A stretch of DNA of 64,000 nt from Yponomeuta sedellus (taxonomy: Eukaryota > Arthropoda > Insecta > Lepidoptera > Yponomeutidae): positions 17,515,486-17,579,485 of the forward strand of contig OW203722.1 in assembly GCA_934045075.1 (NCBI GenBank), in the 5' to 3' direction. The position numbers were made by a program, and so were the translations under genes. Under the pieces are notes generated by a model. The model did not search any database. It was given only the letters and a program-made list of their open reading frames with translations, and was not told the DNA's origin. This document shows, piece by piece, positions 11,254 through 21,567 of the stretch. Within the stretch, counting starts at the first letter, position 1. Each line of letters starts with the position of its first letter.

Positions 11254-11436
11254 CAGCCCCGCGCAGATTAGGCGCGTATTCCGCCAAGTCGATCTGTTTC
11301 AGCCATTGCATGACGCGATGCGAGCTCCAGCGGCCGACTTCGCTCGTCCCTTCGCCAGCGCTCTCGCCTTCGCCCTCTGGCGCGCGCCGGATCATCGTGT
11401 CTGGGCTGAAGTCGTTATCGCGAAGGACTTGGATGC
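11254..11436 (-). CDS. Liprin-beta exon 9 (SAM3, first half)
   Basis: Acceptor CTGCTTACTAG, donor GTGCGT, phase 1 in and out. Begins IQVLRDNDFSPDTMIRR, the end of SAM2 and its linker, then an acidic spacer (EGEGESAGEG), then VGRWSSHRVMQWLKQIDLAE and YAPNLRGAG, the first helices of SAM3. It matches the 'W.NHRVMEWLRSVDLAEYAPNLRGSG' signature of liprin-beta. Confidence 0.95.
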
Positions 11437-12504
11437 CTAGTAAGCAGAGGAAAGGTATTCTTAGTAGAGATGTAACGGTTTTACCGGTTTTTTTAGCGAT
11501 TAGGGAAGTAGACCGATAAGACACAGTGTTAAGACTCGTATCTACGCATTTAGTGTTATAATATTAATAGCGTAGGACGCCCAAAAGCTCGCAGAGGCTC
11601 CGTGGGGTTGGCTGAGGACAGAAAGAAGTGGCCTGCCTTGGAGAAGGGCGGGAGATTATAGCTCTAGAACCACCTTGCGCTCCCCTTTCCTTCAGCCAAC
11701 AAAACACCGACTAGTGTCAGCCTTACAGACTCTGAAACTCAGATAGACAACGAACTTACAGACTTCTAGAGGTAATTTGTCCTGAAATTTTCGCACGTTG
11801 CCGCATTCTAAGTCCTAAACAGATCCAATGTATCTAAACAGCCATCTCTTTACATAATAATATCAACAGAGCTCTGATATTCAGCGAAAGCACACTTATC
11901 TCGCACCCCCTTGTTAGGAGGTGCCTAGAAATTACCCAGTTTTAACTGGATGTTCACCTTATCCTTTGGTACTTAGGACCACCTTACTAACACAAGAGTG
12001 TTTTATATAGTCTAGTCTAGTTTTGTATAGAATCATTATAACACTTGAAGCCCCTAACCTAAAGATGCCTATAGAATACTATGTGCAATATGGCTCTAAA
12101 CTATACTTTCATTATCAACCCTTGTATGTCCCCACTGTTGGGGCAAGGGTCTCTTCCTGCATAGCAGGAAGGTTAGGCCATACTCCACCACGGGGGCCAA
12201 GTCCGGGTTGGTGGAGGATTGTAAGACAGTGGCGGGCCTTACTGTCAGAAGTTATCAAGCCGCCCATAAGGCCTCTGACATGGCTTAACGACTGCCATTA
12301 TATGACAGCCGGCACCAACGGCTTAACGTGCCTTGCGAAGCACGGAAGCGCTCGGAAAAATGCCACTAGCGGTAGTCACGGGACGCTCCAAGTGACCAAG
12401 GGACCAAGTGATTGATTCCAATCACTCGGTTCGCTTAGGCCACGAGCGCTTCAATACTTTATTGTACACGAAATCTTTCACAAGACATTCCATACGAAAC
12501 TCAC
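11437..12504 (-). other. Liprin-beta intron 8
   Basis: The main element is the near full-length 5S-like SINE at 12113-12451. A GC-richer stretch at 11570-11710 may be old transposon sequence, but I cannot name it. Confidence 0.5.
12113..12451 (-). repeat. 5S-like SINE, copy 3 (near full length)
   Basis: The minus-strand copy begins AAGCGCTCGTGGCC and ends GGGTTGATAA. The 5S-like internal part is partly degenerate in this copy, but the 3' two-thirds agree closely with copies 1, 2 and 4. It starts about 53 bp after the exon 8 end, sense with liprin-beta. Confidence 0.8.
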
Positions 12505-12715
12505 CCCTCCGCACGGAGAGCGCGTGCAAGGCCTGGTGCACGCGCAGATGCGTGTGCAGCTCTGCGTGCGTGAGGCGGTGCAGGCCGCGGCCGTCCAGCG
12601 CCGCCTCGGCCGCGGCCGCCCGCGCGCCGCACGCGCCCACGTCCTCCATCCAGCGGAGCACCCACGGGGTGTCCAGCCGCCCCGCCGCGGTCAGGAATGG
12701 GTCGCCGTGACCGCC
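12505..12715 (-). CDS. Liprin-beta exon 8 (SAM2)
   Basis: Acceptor TTGTCCGTAG, donor GTGAGT, phase 0 in, 1 out, 70 codons. WVLRWMEDVGACG corresponds to the 'WVTRWLDDIGLPQY' start of the second SAM domain; LTHAELHTHLRVHQALHALS corresponds to 'LT..DLL.LKV...LHHLSIK'. It is unusually rich in Ala and Arg (ARAAAAEAALDGRG) where other liprins have a conserved Q-F helix, so this SAM is more diverged than the other two. GC content is far above the flanks. Confidence 0.9.
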
Positions 12716-13378
12716 CTACGGACAATGTAGGACTTTTAACTGCCACGTTACAATAATGAAATTAAATGGAAAGGTTTTATTCAAAGTAGCGCAGAAACTG
12801 CGGCTTCATGAACGTTACAATTCAAACTAAGCATTCATTTTAAACTCTAGATAATTTTGGAGAAAAATTGGACAACAAAACTCCAAACTTCAGTCGACAG
12901 TCTTTTCAAAGTCCTTAATTAACAGAGTTTACATAATAATAACTTCCTTTTGCGGGTTAGACATACAGACAAACCCAAAAGTGGTCTATGTATGGAATTA
13001 AGTAGCGAGCGCAGGCGCCGGGGGGCCCGCAACGCCATCCATTACTTCATCGATTCATCGATCTTACGCAAAGCATGTCGCGTTTTCATACAATCCATGT
13101 AATACAAACATACAGTCATTCATACACTAAGCCAGTGTTGTAAGAACGTCGGAGCATCGTTTCAATCCAATCATCGTTTCAAAGGGTTTGATGGATGATT
13201 GGACAGTCCACATACAAACAAACGTACCCTTATTAAACGCTTCCATACTGTGCTATGGTAATGTAACTACGACGTTGTAAACAGAATGCGTTTTCAATTA
13301 AAGTCAAACGGTGTCAAAAAATTTATGTATCCAGAGCAGTAACCACGGATGTCGAGTCGCCCCGCCGCGAAAACTCAC
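12716..13378 (-). other. Liprin-beta intron 7, nothing recognised
   Basis: AT-rich. I see no shared repeat and no extra exon. A short GC-rich patch at 13010-13040 is noted without explanation. Confidence 0.5.
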
Positions 13379-13592
13379 CAACAGATCCGTGAGCGCCAGC
13401 AGTATCTTCTTTCTATGCATGGGGTGCTTGATAGCAAGCTCCTTCTCGATGGTAGAGGCCGAAGCCGAGGCCAAGAGGCCTTTCTCAGTGCCGAGCCAGG
13501 TGCGTGCCGCCGCGCCGTAAACCTCGAGGCCGAGACTCGAGAGCCAGCCGACCGTAGTCTCGGCGTCCCACTCGCGCACGTCCGTCGTTTGC
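13379..13592 (-). CDS. Liprin-beta exon 7 (SAM1)
   Basis: Acceptor ATTTCCAG, donor GTGAGT, phase 2 in, 0 out. Encodes REWDAETTVGWLSSLGLEVY, then TIEKELAIKHPMHRKKILLA and LTDLL: a complete SAM domain matching the 'W....V..WL...GL..Y' and 'DLEKELGIKH.LHRKKL.LAL' signatures of the first liprin-beta SAM. SAM domains of liprins form contacts with partner SAMs and LAR-type phosphatases (family knowledge, mainly for liprin-alpha). Confidence 0.95.
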
Positions 13593-13759
13593 CTGGAAAT
13601 TGTGGAAACTTAGGTCTGTGGGTTGCGGTAGATTCTGACTCCGATTTGTCTGATCCCGGGCGCATAAATAGATGAGGAACACTTTATTGACCACCAAAAT
13701 AGTAACTTTTAAACAGGTCGAGTTTGATCCTTTTAAACATATTTTAAAAACTGCCGGCA

Positions 13760-13860
13760 GATGCGGCAAGCTAAAGACAGGGCGCTATAGCGCTCATTAG
13801 GAGAGGGCTATGTCCAGCAGTGGACTACATAATATAGCCTGAAGAAGAAGAAGAGACAAA
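13760..13860 (+). repeat. 'CCACTGCTGGAC' repeat fragment, (GAA)n tail
   Basis: Reads AGGAGAGGGCTATGTCCAGC ... GCCTGAAGAAGAAGAAG on plus. It is the inverted relative of the insertion at 14964-15212, so the two bracket most of the tandem array. Fragments of the same family appear near 46976-47060 and 6195-6235. Confidence 0.65.
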
Positions 13861-13919
13861 TTTTAAACAGGTTGAGAATCTAGTTTAGATTAGCAAATCT
13901 GTAGTTTGTCGATCTGTAG

Positions 13920-15330
13920 TAGATCGTCTAAGCAAAGCATGTCGGTGGGATGATCCCGCTGGAGTTACGGCGCGGTAGGTGCCCGTAATGGCTCCCTGCC
14001 CAGCTCACCGTCCTCGATCCCGCTGCCTAGCACTGAAGTTGAGAGAATCTCACTAAGGCATATCGGTGGGGTGATCCTGTAGTCAAGTACTCGAGTGAAG
14101 GGCGTTTCACCAAGGTATGCGATCGCACTGCCTAGTATGCATGTGGAGGGCGTTTCACCAAGACAAGTCGTTCGCATGGCTTTGTACGCGAGTGAAGGGC
14201 GTCTGGCCCTGGCCAGCTCGCCGCCCTCGATCCCGTTGCCTAGCACTCAAGTTTAGAGCATCTCACTAAGGCATATTGGTGGGGAGGTCCCGCAGCTTAG
14301 TACGCAAGAGAAGGTCGTTTCACCAAGGCATGTCGTTCGCACGGCCTTGTACGCGAGTGAAGGGCGTCGCACCAAGGCAAGTCGTTGGCACGGCCTTGTA
14401 CGCGAGTGAAGGGCGTCGCACCAAAGCAAGTCGTTGGCACGGCCTTGTACGCGAGTGAAGGGCGTCGCACCAAGGAATATCGTTAGCACGGCCTTGTACG
14501 CGAGGGAAGGGAATCTCACCAAGGCATGTCGGTCGAGTGGTCTCGCTGCATTCGCGGCGCGGCAGTGGCCCGCAGCGGTCCCCTGGCCAGCTAGCCGCCC
14601 TCGATCCCGTTGCCTAGCACTCAAGTTTAGAGCATCTCACTAAGGCATATTGGTGGGGAGGTCCAGCAGCTTAGTACGCAAGAGAATGTCGTTTTACCAA
14701 GGCAAGTCGTTGGCACGGCCTTGTACGCGAGTGAAGGGCGTCGCACCAAAGCAAGTCGTTGGCACGGCCTTGTACGCGAGTGAAGGGCGTCGCACCAAGG
14801 AATATCGTTAGCACGGCCTTGTACGCGAGGGAAGGGAATCTCACCAAGGCATGTCGGTCGGGTGGTCTCGCTGCATTCGCGGCGCGGCAGTGGCCCGCAG
14901 CGGTCTCCTGGCCAGCTCGCCGCCCTCGATCCCGTTGCCTAGCACTCAAGTTTAGAGCATCTCTTCTTCAGGCTTCATTAGTCCACTGCTGGACATAGCC
15001 CTCCCCTAATGAGCGCAAGGTTATGCCATCATTGGGGGGTAGTGCCCATAATCCCCACGCTGGGCATGCGGGTTGGGGATCGCAGTTTGGTGGAATTGTA
15101 CTGCAGGGAGCGCTGCTGCCCACCCCCCGGTTTGTATCCCTTAGTCGCCTTTTACGACACCCGCGGGACGAATTTGGGTTGGTGCTATTCTCTAGGCCGA
15201 CACCACACAGCCAGAGCATCTCACTAAGGCATATTGGTGGGGAGGTCCAGCAGCTTAGTACGCGAGTGAAGGGCATCGCACCAAGGCATGTCGTTCGCAT
15301 GGCCTTGTACGCGAGTGAAGGGCGACTCAC
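13920..15330 (-). repeat. Tandem array derived from exon 6 and its donor
   Basis: 49-bp units are seen exactly spaced: the CGGCCTTGTACGCGAG motif starts at 14342, 14391, 14440, 14489 and again at 14716, 14765, 14814, then 15299. Larger blocks repeat with GTTGCCTAGCACT at 14235, 14609 and 14934 (spacings 374 and 325, differing by one 49-bp unit). Each large block carries a copy of the last ~90 bp of liprin exon 6 (encoding the RATAAPRMQRD region) including a donor-like CCTTG|GTGAGA. Copies lie near 13925-14010, 14520-14605 and 14845-14930. At least one has an in-frame stop (TAG at about 14592-14594). Confidence 0.88.
14964..15212 (-). mobile_element. Retro-inserted repeat in the array, 10-bp TSD
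   Basis: Flanked by AGAGCATCTC at 14954-14963 and 15213-15222. The left edge is TTCTTCAGG (a GAA-type tail on minus), followed by the AGTCCACTGCTGGACATAGC block common in lepidopteran LINE/SINE 3' ends. It interrupts a block of the array, so it is younger than the array. Confidence 0.8.
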
Positions 15331-15505
15331 CAAGGCATGTCGGTTGGGTGGTCCCGCTGCATTCGCGGTGCAGCAGTGGCCCGCAGCGGTCCCCTGGCCA
15401 GCTCGCCGCCCTCGATCCGCGCTGTGCCACCGCTGCCGAGCCGCGCTCGCACTTCCCGCAGCGACGGCGATGGGCTGCCGCGGGGGATCGCCTCTTCTTT
15501 CTCCG
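15331..15505 (-). CDS. Liprin-beta exon 6 (linker)
   Basis: Acceptor CACAAATCCGCAG, donor GTGAGT, phase 1 in, 2 out. Encodes EKEEAIPRGSPSPSLREVRA, then a Gly-rich stretch and GPLRATAAPRMQRD, matching the 'RATAGPRLGWSRD' block that precedes SAM1 in vertebrate liprin-beta. The final codon is completed by exon 7 to give MPW-QTTDVREW. The 3' half of this exon is the parent sequence of the tandem array that fills the following intron. Confidence 0.88.
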
Positions 15506-15744
15506 CTGCGGATTTGTGATGGAGGGTTTAGGTCAGGATTGTGACGAAAACACAAAGAAAACTTTAACAGACGAGTTGTATGCTCTGTATTTGTGCTGTA
15601 TATTTTAAGTTATTTTATGCCTTTTCTTGTCACAATAAATTACACCCGGTTTCTTCTACACACAGTGTCTTTTTTATCTTTGCACTTCTGCTAACTGACA
15701 GCTGTTAACATTATATTGACAGATATTTGCGGTCTTATTCCTTA

Positions 15745-15850
15745 AAACACTCCTCAGAGGAAGTTTTCAAAGTCTGTGTTAAAGGGAAAGAAGTAACCGC
15801 CGATAATTTAAACCGCCACTGAGAAGTGTTTTATAGTATTTGTGTTTTTA
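15745..15850. repeat. Dispersed repeat family R8, copy 2
   Basis: Matches 6770-6885 (AAAGTCTGTGTTAAAGGGAA, AATTTAAAC, GTGTTTTTATAAATAGAAC). Confidence 0.5.
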
Positions 15851-17620
15851 TAAATAGAACCGTTAGTGTATAAATGAGAAATAGGTGGTAAGTCTTTTAA
15901 CGTTTCCCGCTATATGGTTTAGATTTTAGTCTCATAAACCAAAAATGTTTACAGACAAATATGTCCTGCCCCGGTAGTTATCTTGCGTGAAAAGAATAGA
16001 CAAATAATCAGGTCCTTGTGCCTAGCTATTGACAATGTCCTACATGATAACTAACTTATGGAGGCTTTAGGACTGTAGAGAAGCCGGTGGCAAATCAGTG
16101 ATGTTGTAGGAACATTTCTTGCAATTAAATACTTATAAGATGCGCATTTCAATGATAACATTAGGTATTTAATTAGTCCTTTTTGTAAAACTGCCTGTTT
16201 TATCGGTTATCTGAAGGCTACGGCTAAGTTGTCTGGCTAAGCCGTGAACCAGTCTCTTCTAATTAGGGATATAATTGTTTGAAAGACGATTTTTCTGTAA
16301 CAGAGGTCTGAACAAATTTCAAACTGCATGTACTTCGGTAGAACAGTCCTAAGGCCTCCATAACATGGTTATACATAAAAGAATCGCCCCATCCCTGGTA
16401 CGAGAATGTCTCATTCTTGCGCGCGACATAGAGCTGACTGCATTATTGTAGGACTTACTTTCCGATTCCCGCTGGAAGAAATCGTGGTAATAATTAATAA
16501 TGCATAGATTTTTTATTTAAATGTTGCTTCAACCAAACAAAATTATAAACTTATCCACCACCGTACCATGCAAAAAGCCTTCTCCAATGAATCTGAATCA
16601 AGCTTTAAAATAGCACAATGCCCGAGATATTTCCAGACGACGCTAGCCATGTGGCAATAAAGCATAAATATTGCGACTGACCAAAATTAAAAACTTAATA
16701 GGAAGATGAACCAAATACATAATAAAAATTGGCCACCTAGGAGCGTAATCAAAATCGTACATATCCTGTATAAAAGAACTCATCTTTCATCTTGCCAACA
16801 TTCAAGAGTATAAAGGACATTGACCACTTTCGGCTATGCGTGAACAGCATGTTCATAATGATACAAAGTAATAAATTGTAATTATGAATAAAAACACGAA
16901 TATTTTTTATATTTTCTGAGTAACCATTTAAACGATAAAAACTATCAATTTAATAAGTTTTCTTACTGTCTTTTTTTGCCACTTTCGGCTTTGGTGTTGC
17001 CAGTGCTAATTATTAATTTATTATTGTTGGGAAATAATTCATATCATGATTTATGTTATGTTCTTTTTAGTGTGTTTTGTAAACAATGAGGTGTGTTTTG
17101 TAAACAATGTTTTGTGTGGAATGAATAAATAGGCAAAAGTGTATCAATTAATATCTTTAGCTTCTCACAAACCCCTCACGAGCAAATGAAAAGAAATACG
17201 ACAAGAATCGAATCGGAAATCGATTACTTTTTTTCTGGCAACAAAAAAAAAGCTGTCAATAGTGTCAATCACAAACTGTTTTGTCATATTTTAAATTTTT
17301 TTTTGTGTTTAAGTGAGTCACATTTTTTTAGTTTTAAAACATGTACGTACCTACCTAAAAAAACTTGAAACTTTTAAAAATGGAGGCCAATGGCGTCTTT
17401 CATCTCAACAAGAATGTCGATCCAGCAAAATATTTTTTTTTTTATTTTACAAAAAAGAAAGCAAAATTATTTGTTTAAAAATAAATAAGAATTATTGACC
17501 AAGTTATCTTTTTACTGATATTCTGTTCACGTTTAGCCTGATGCTCAAACAAAATGGTCAATATCCTTTAAATTCGTGTAAACGAAACACACAACATGGT
17601 CATATTAAACATTAATTTTT

Positions 17621-17814
17621 AATACAGTTGCTCAAAAAGTGGCGTATTGCAGGGACGTATAGCGTTCGGGATGTGGGCTATTACATACTCGTGCTTTAAC
17701 ATACTCGTAACTTGTTCCGACTGTCAACCCTCGCCTTCGGCTGCGCCTCGGCTCAGGTAGACATTTGTCGGAACTCTTTGCAATGACAGCCTTTCCGCAC
17801 TTGTAATGAAATAT
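17621..17814 (+). repeat. Dispersed repeat family R7, copy 1
   Basis: Runs from AATACAGTTGCTCAAAAAGT to TTTCCGCACTTGTAATGAAA and contains CTTCGGCTGCGCCTCGGCT. It is nearly identical, apart from an internal insertion, to 36662-37257. No coding capacity; type undetermined. Confidence 0.7.
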
Positions 17815-18657
17815 TAATAAGTCGGTCAAATAAAAAAAAACATTCAAACAACTACCTATCGTGTGAGGAGAGTCCTCCAAGGAGGAGTTGCTCCACCGGG
17901 AAGCCAAATGGAAGCCATAATACGGGAAGCAAAATGGATTGACGGTAGCCAAATTTACATTCACCTGTGTTTAGACGTTTCTCTCTTATATCAAATGGCA
18001 AAAATAGAAGATGTCGAATGAAACGATCCAACATTGTTGGATCTGTTAACTAATTATTTGATTCGGCATTAGACGTTCACTGTTTAATTTAGGAACGTAC
18101 ATGAAAAAAAATAAACAATTTAATAGCACAATAAGTCTCCACAAAGAACAGCTAAAAAAAGTAAGTCGCCAGTCCGTAGTGTAGTCTGAGGCCTGATTTT
18201 CGGACATGTCCATTATTATTGCATAAACCGAAAGACATCATTTTAAATAGGAGACGAGAAGACCCGAAAGCAAATATTTTTGACTAAGTTCAGTACCTAC
18301 TCAGAAAATTTAACTTTTTTCTTCTCGTGAAACATAAAAAATATTTCTTGGTCTAAATATGGCCCGATAGTTCAAAAATTTTTTTGCTCGTAAAGTACAA
18401 ATAAAATTATTTTTTTATTGTGTAAATAGAAGCTTTGCAGCATCCGTAGAGTTCCAGTAATTTAGGTTTAAAGTTTTTTTACTCGAAAATCCCACCATAA
18501 TGAATTGGATCACGGTTTTCACGGAAAGAAAAAAAATATGAAGGGATGGTCAAATTTTGGACTATAAATTGCACCTACACAGCGGAATCATTGAGAAATA
18601 ACTTATAAAAACTAAAAACATGATCCACATTCCCGAATTTAAGTGGGTTACACTTAC

Positions 18658-18739
18658 CTTTACAGTTATTACAGTTGGGATTAGTGGAGATTGCGTTCTT
18701 ATCAATTATAAAATGTGTGATGTACTTATTATCCTGTCG
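18658..18739 (-). CDS. Possible alternative liprin-beta micro-exon
   Basis: 82 nt with a good acceptor (CATTTTTTTCAG) and a consensus donor (GTAAGT). Only one frame is open (RQDNKYITHFIIDKN, ending CNNCK). It fits phase only if exon 5 uses a donor 8 nt further on (GG|GTGATG at 18966/18965): 8+82=90 nt, so the frame into exon 6 is kept. It shows no resemblance to liprin-beta and could be chance. Confidence 0.3.
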
Positions 18740-18973
18740 CTGAAAAAAATGAAAAAGAGTGATGAAAAACCTAAATTACTGGAATTCTATTCTTAACTAC
18801 AAATATTTGGGACTCGGTGGTTTTCGACTACTATTTAAAATGATGTATTACTCTTTTTATGGGCACGTCCGAAAATCGGGCCTCCGAACATATTATGCAG
18901 TCGCCACTGATCATCTATAAAAAAAAAGCATTCAAATAAAGAACATGCGTCCCCGCACCCATCACCCAGAGAC

Positions 18974-19136
18974 CTAAATTAGGCACGGAGTGTCCGCGGC
19001 CCCTCGCCACCACCATGTTGTTGGGCTGTTTACCGAACGCGAGCCTTGCTTCGGTCGTTAGCAGCGAGCTCCGAGGCAGCGACGAGTACATGTGGGTGTT
19101 GCGCTCGATTTGGCGGCCGTAGTTCGCGGGCGGCGT
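18974..19136 (-). CDS. Liprin-beta exon 5 (linker)
   Basis: Acceptor CCTCCCACAG, phase 0; ends TTTAG|GTCTCT in phase 1. Encodes TPPANYGRQIERNTHMYSSL, PRSSLLTTEARLAFGKQ and RGRGHSVPNL. The SVPNL-A-E junction formed with exon 6 resembles the 'S(V/A)PNLAE' motif in the liprin-beta linker, which supports this junction despite the poor donor. Confidence 0.85.
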
Positions 19137-19269
19137 CTGTGGGAGGACATTGAAGACGAGTTATTGTGTGCGGTCCTTACGCGTAATGAGACTTTAGTCG
19201 CACGCAGTCCCCTTTTGTACATCTACTACAAAGTTTTAATTTTTGTTATGTTTGTGCAATAAAGCGCCC

Positions 19270-19511
19270 AATTGTCCAATTTAGTAAACAAGATTCTACC
19301 CTTAAACTGTGACTTTTTTAGTCCAAAACTGCCATATTTCCGTAAATGAAGTAACTTGGAACACTCTTTTAGATAACACGCTGCCAATTTTATAAACATA
19401 GTTCATGATAGTTCATGAATTTGCGAGAAAATGTCTAGTTCAGGCATCTAATCTCAATTTTAAGGTTATAATCTTGTTTTCTAAATTGGACAAGTAAGAA
19501 TAAATAGACTG
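19270..19511. mobile_element. Tc1/mariner-type MITE, copy 2
   Basis: Shares its body (AAACTGTGACTT, CATATTTCCGTAAATGAAGT, TTTTAGATAACACG) and the right terminus (TCTAAATTGGACAAGTAAG ... TAGACTG-TA) with 877-1115. The left terminus is shortened. Confidence 0.75.
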
Positions 19512-21567
19512 TAATAGACGTGGCACTTAAATGTGCTGGTTCGACTTAATTTAACGGTATATGAACGATTATATCATGAAGGCGAACGCAACGATACGGA
19601 CCCTTAAGGCGGCCCCTCAAGGAGCAATTCCCAACAAACGTAATTGGTAAAACGTCGGTTTTAATTCACAAAAGACATGCCGCATGAAACTTTACCAATA
19701 TGGTTAGAGGACATACATAAAGGTTTACTCGTTCTTAAAACTGAGAAAAAAGGAATAAAAAAATTAGAAACTACTGACTTATGAACGTTGATGAAGCAAA
19801 GGTGATCTATCAGGATCGTGGCAAGTGGCAGTCCCTGGCTGGGATACAGGCATGAGGTTATGTATGTATGTAAACTATTGATATTAAGTAAACCTATAAC
19901 TTTTTTTGATACGATTATTTCCATTTCCAAGCACGATCTAACCTAGATTTCTGTACTCTAACCGCATCGGTAAAGTTTGCTTGAAATCCGGCATGTCGTT
20001 TGTAAATAATAACTACGTTTATATGGGAATTGCTCATTAAGTCCTCCTTGTTACAGATAAAAAAAGACCGGCCCGCGACGTAGAGCCTGGCCTCTAGTTA
20101 TTTACGGGTTAACTTTATAGATTTAGGAATTATTTTAGATTGATATCGTGGCGCCTGCAAGTCGCCGGCACGCTGCTGTTATTTGGGTAGGTCTTAAATA
20201 CATATTTAAGTGGAGCGTGCGATATCTTATGACTAATGGTTAAGCACTAGCCCTACAATATCCTCATCGTCTAGACTTGGAAAAATACTCTACCAAGCTT
20301 AATAGGTATGAAGCTTGCCAACTATATAATTTTTCGTTAAACATTAATGAATTCAATAGCAATATTTTTCCACTGAAACTTCTGGTTTGTTCATTTGTGT
20401 TCTAGCATTTAGATAAGACATTTTCCATTTCAATTCGACAAGGCCCCATATTTTGACACCCTTAAACTTGAGGTGCAGTCAAGATGTTAGTATACTGAGC
20501 CTTTGAGGTAATAATCAGGTACAGGACATCTTTTCATATCTACTCTTTTTTTAAATCTATCTCAAACCCCTCACTTATCATTATTCCTAGCGGCATATTT
20601 AAAATACTACACATGAGCTATTATTATGCGTCTCATTATAGACTTTTTCTATGCATAGAGCGTTCAGTATCGTGATAATAAATTAGACTCGTGCAGAGAT
20701 TTGAATGTACGGCATTTGCCACTTGATATTAAAGGATAAATAACCGCACGTACTACTGTAAATCCTCCCAGAGCTGAATGCCTAATGAAGGTAGGTATTA
20801 TGCAGGGATTTGCAAAACCCATCAAATCTGGTAGGTATCCTGTTTTTAATGTGGAAAATATCAGCTATACATTTATCTGGCTATGTTTGAAACAGTTTAT
20901 TACCTTGGGTGGTAACTTCAGTCGAAATTACTACTACATAAAAGAGTTTAACATTACCAATCAGCGGTAACCACACGTGGTGACCATTGTGGCATGTGAG
21001 TGAGGTCAATACCTCACTCACATGCACTGAGAGAAAATGTTACAATTGCAACAAAAACATTGTAGTTCTAACATAATTGTACCAACTGTATACCTCATAG
21101 ACAGGATTCCTAAGACTGTCTGGATACTGGATTTGGACCGAGTTGACGTCTGAATAGTCTATGGATTGATAACTGGATGGACAAGATCGCTTTTGAAGAG
21201 GGGTAAGACCGCCAATTAAGCGCGTGAGATTTCGTATCTTACAAACGTAATTTTGATTTTAATTTACAAGTGACATACTGCAACGCAATGTTTGCTAATT
21301 AGAGAAAGTAGTAAGAGGACAAATAAATATTATTGCTTTTCAATTAATTTATTCATTATTCAAAGCAATAATTTGTCTCTTCTAATTATAAGGTTACGTC
21401 TATAACGCAGAAGTCCTAAAACACTTCAATCAGAAAAAGTGATACACAACTTTTCTTTTATTTATATTAATTTCTCTTTGTAGACTTTTAGTCCGGATTT
21501 ACTTACGGGTGTTGTTATATCGGAAAAGTCCGACCAGGTTCTGATTCGCTCGATTCGCAGAGCTTAA

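Larger units (their letters stand above)
13593..15330 (-). other. Liprin-beta intron 6, mostly tandem array
   Basis: Holds a lepidopteran-type repeat fragment (13760-13860), the exon-derived tandem array (13920-15330) and a retro-insertion with target duplication (14964-15212). It is GC-rich, unlike the other introns. Confidence 0.8.
15506..18657 (-). other. Liprin-beta intron 5, lower part
   Basis: Contains R8 repeat copy 2 (15745-15850), a tandem GTGTGTTTTGTAAACAATG doublet near 17070-17110 and R7 repeat copy 1 (17621-17814). The rest is AT-rich with nothing recognised. Confidence 0.5.

Noticed and set aside
13920..15330. CRISPR-like repeat array
   Set aside because: The units are directly adjacent with no unique spacers, and the host is eukaryotic; it is a tandem duplication of exon-derived DNA.
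13965..15555. Long open frames on both strands in the repeat-rich region
   Set aside because: They run through the 49-bp array and its GC-rich copies. Only the exon 6 segment (15331-15505) has splice sites, correct phases and homology.
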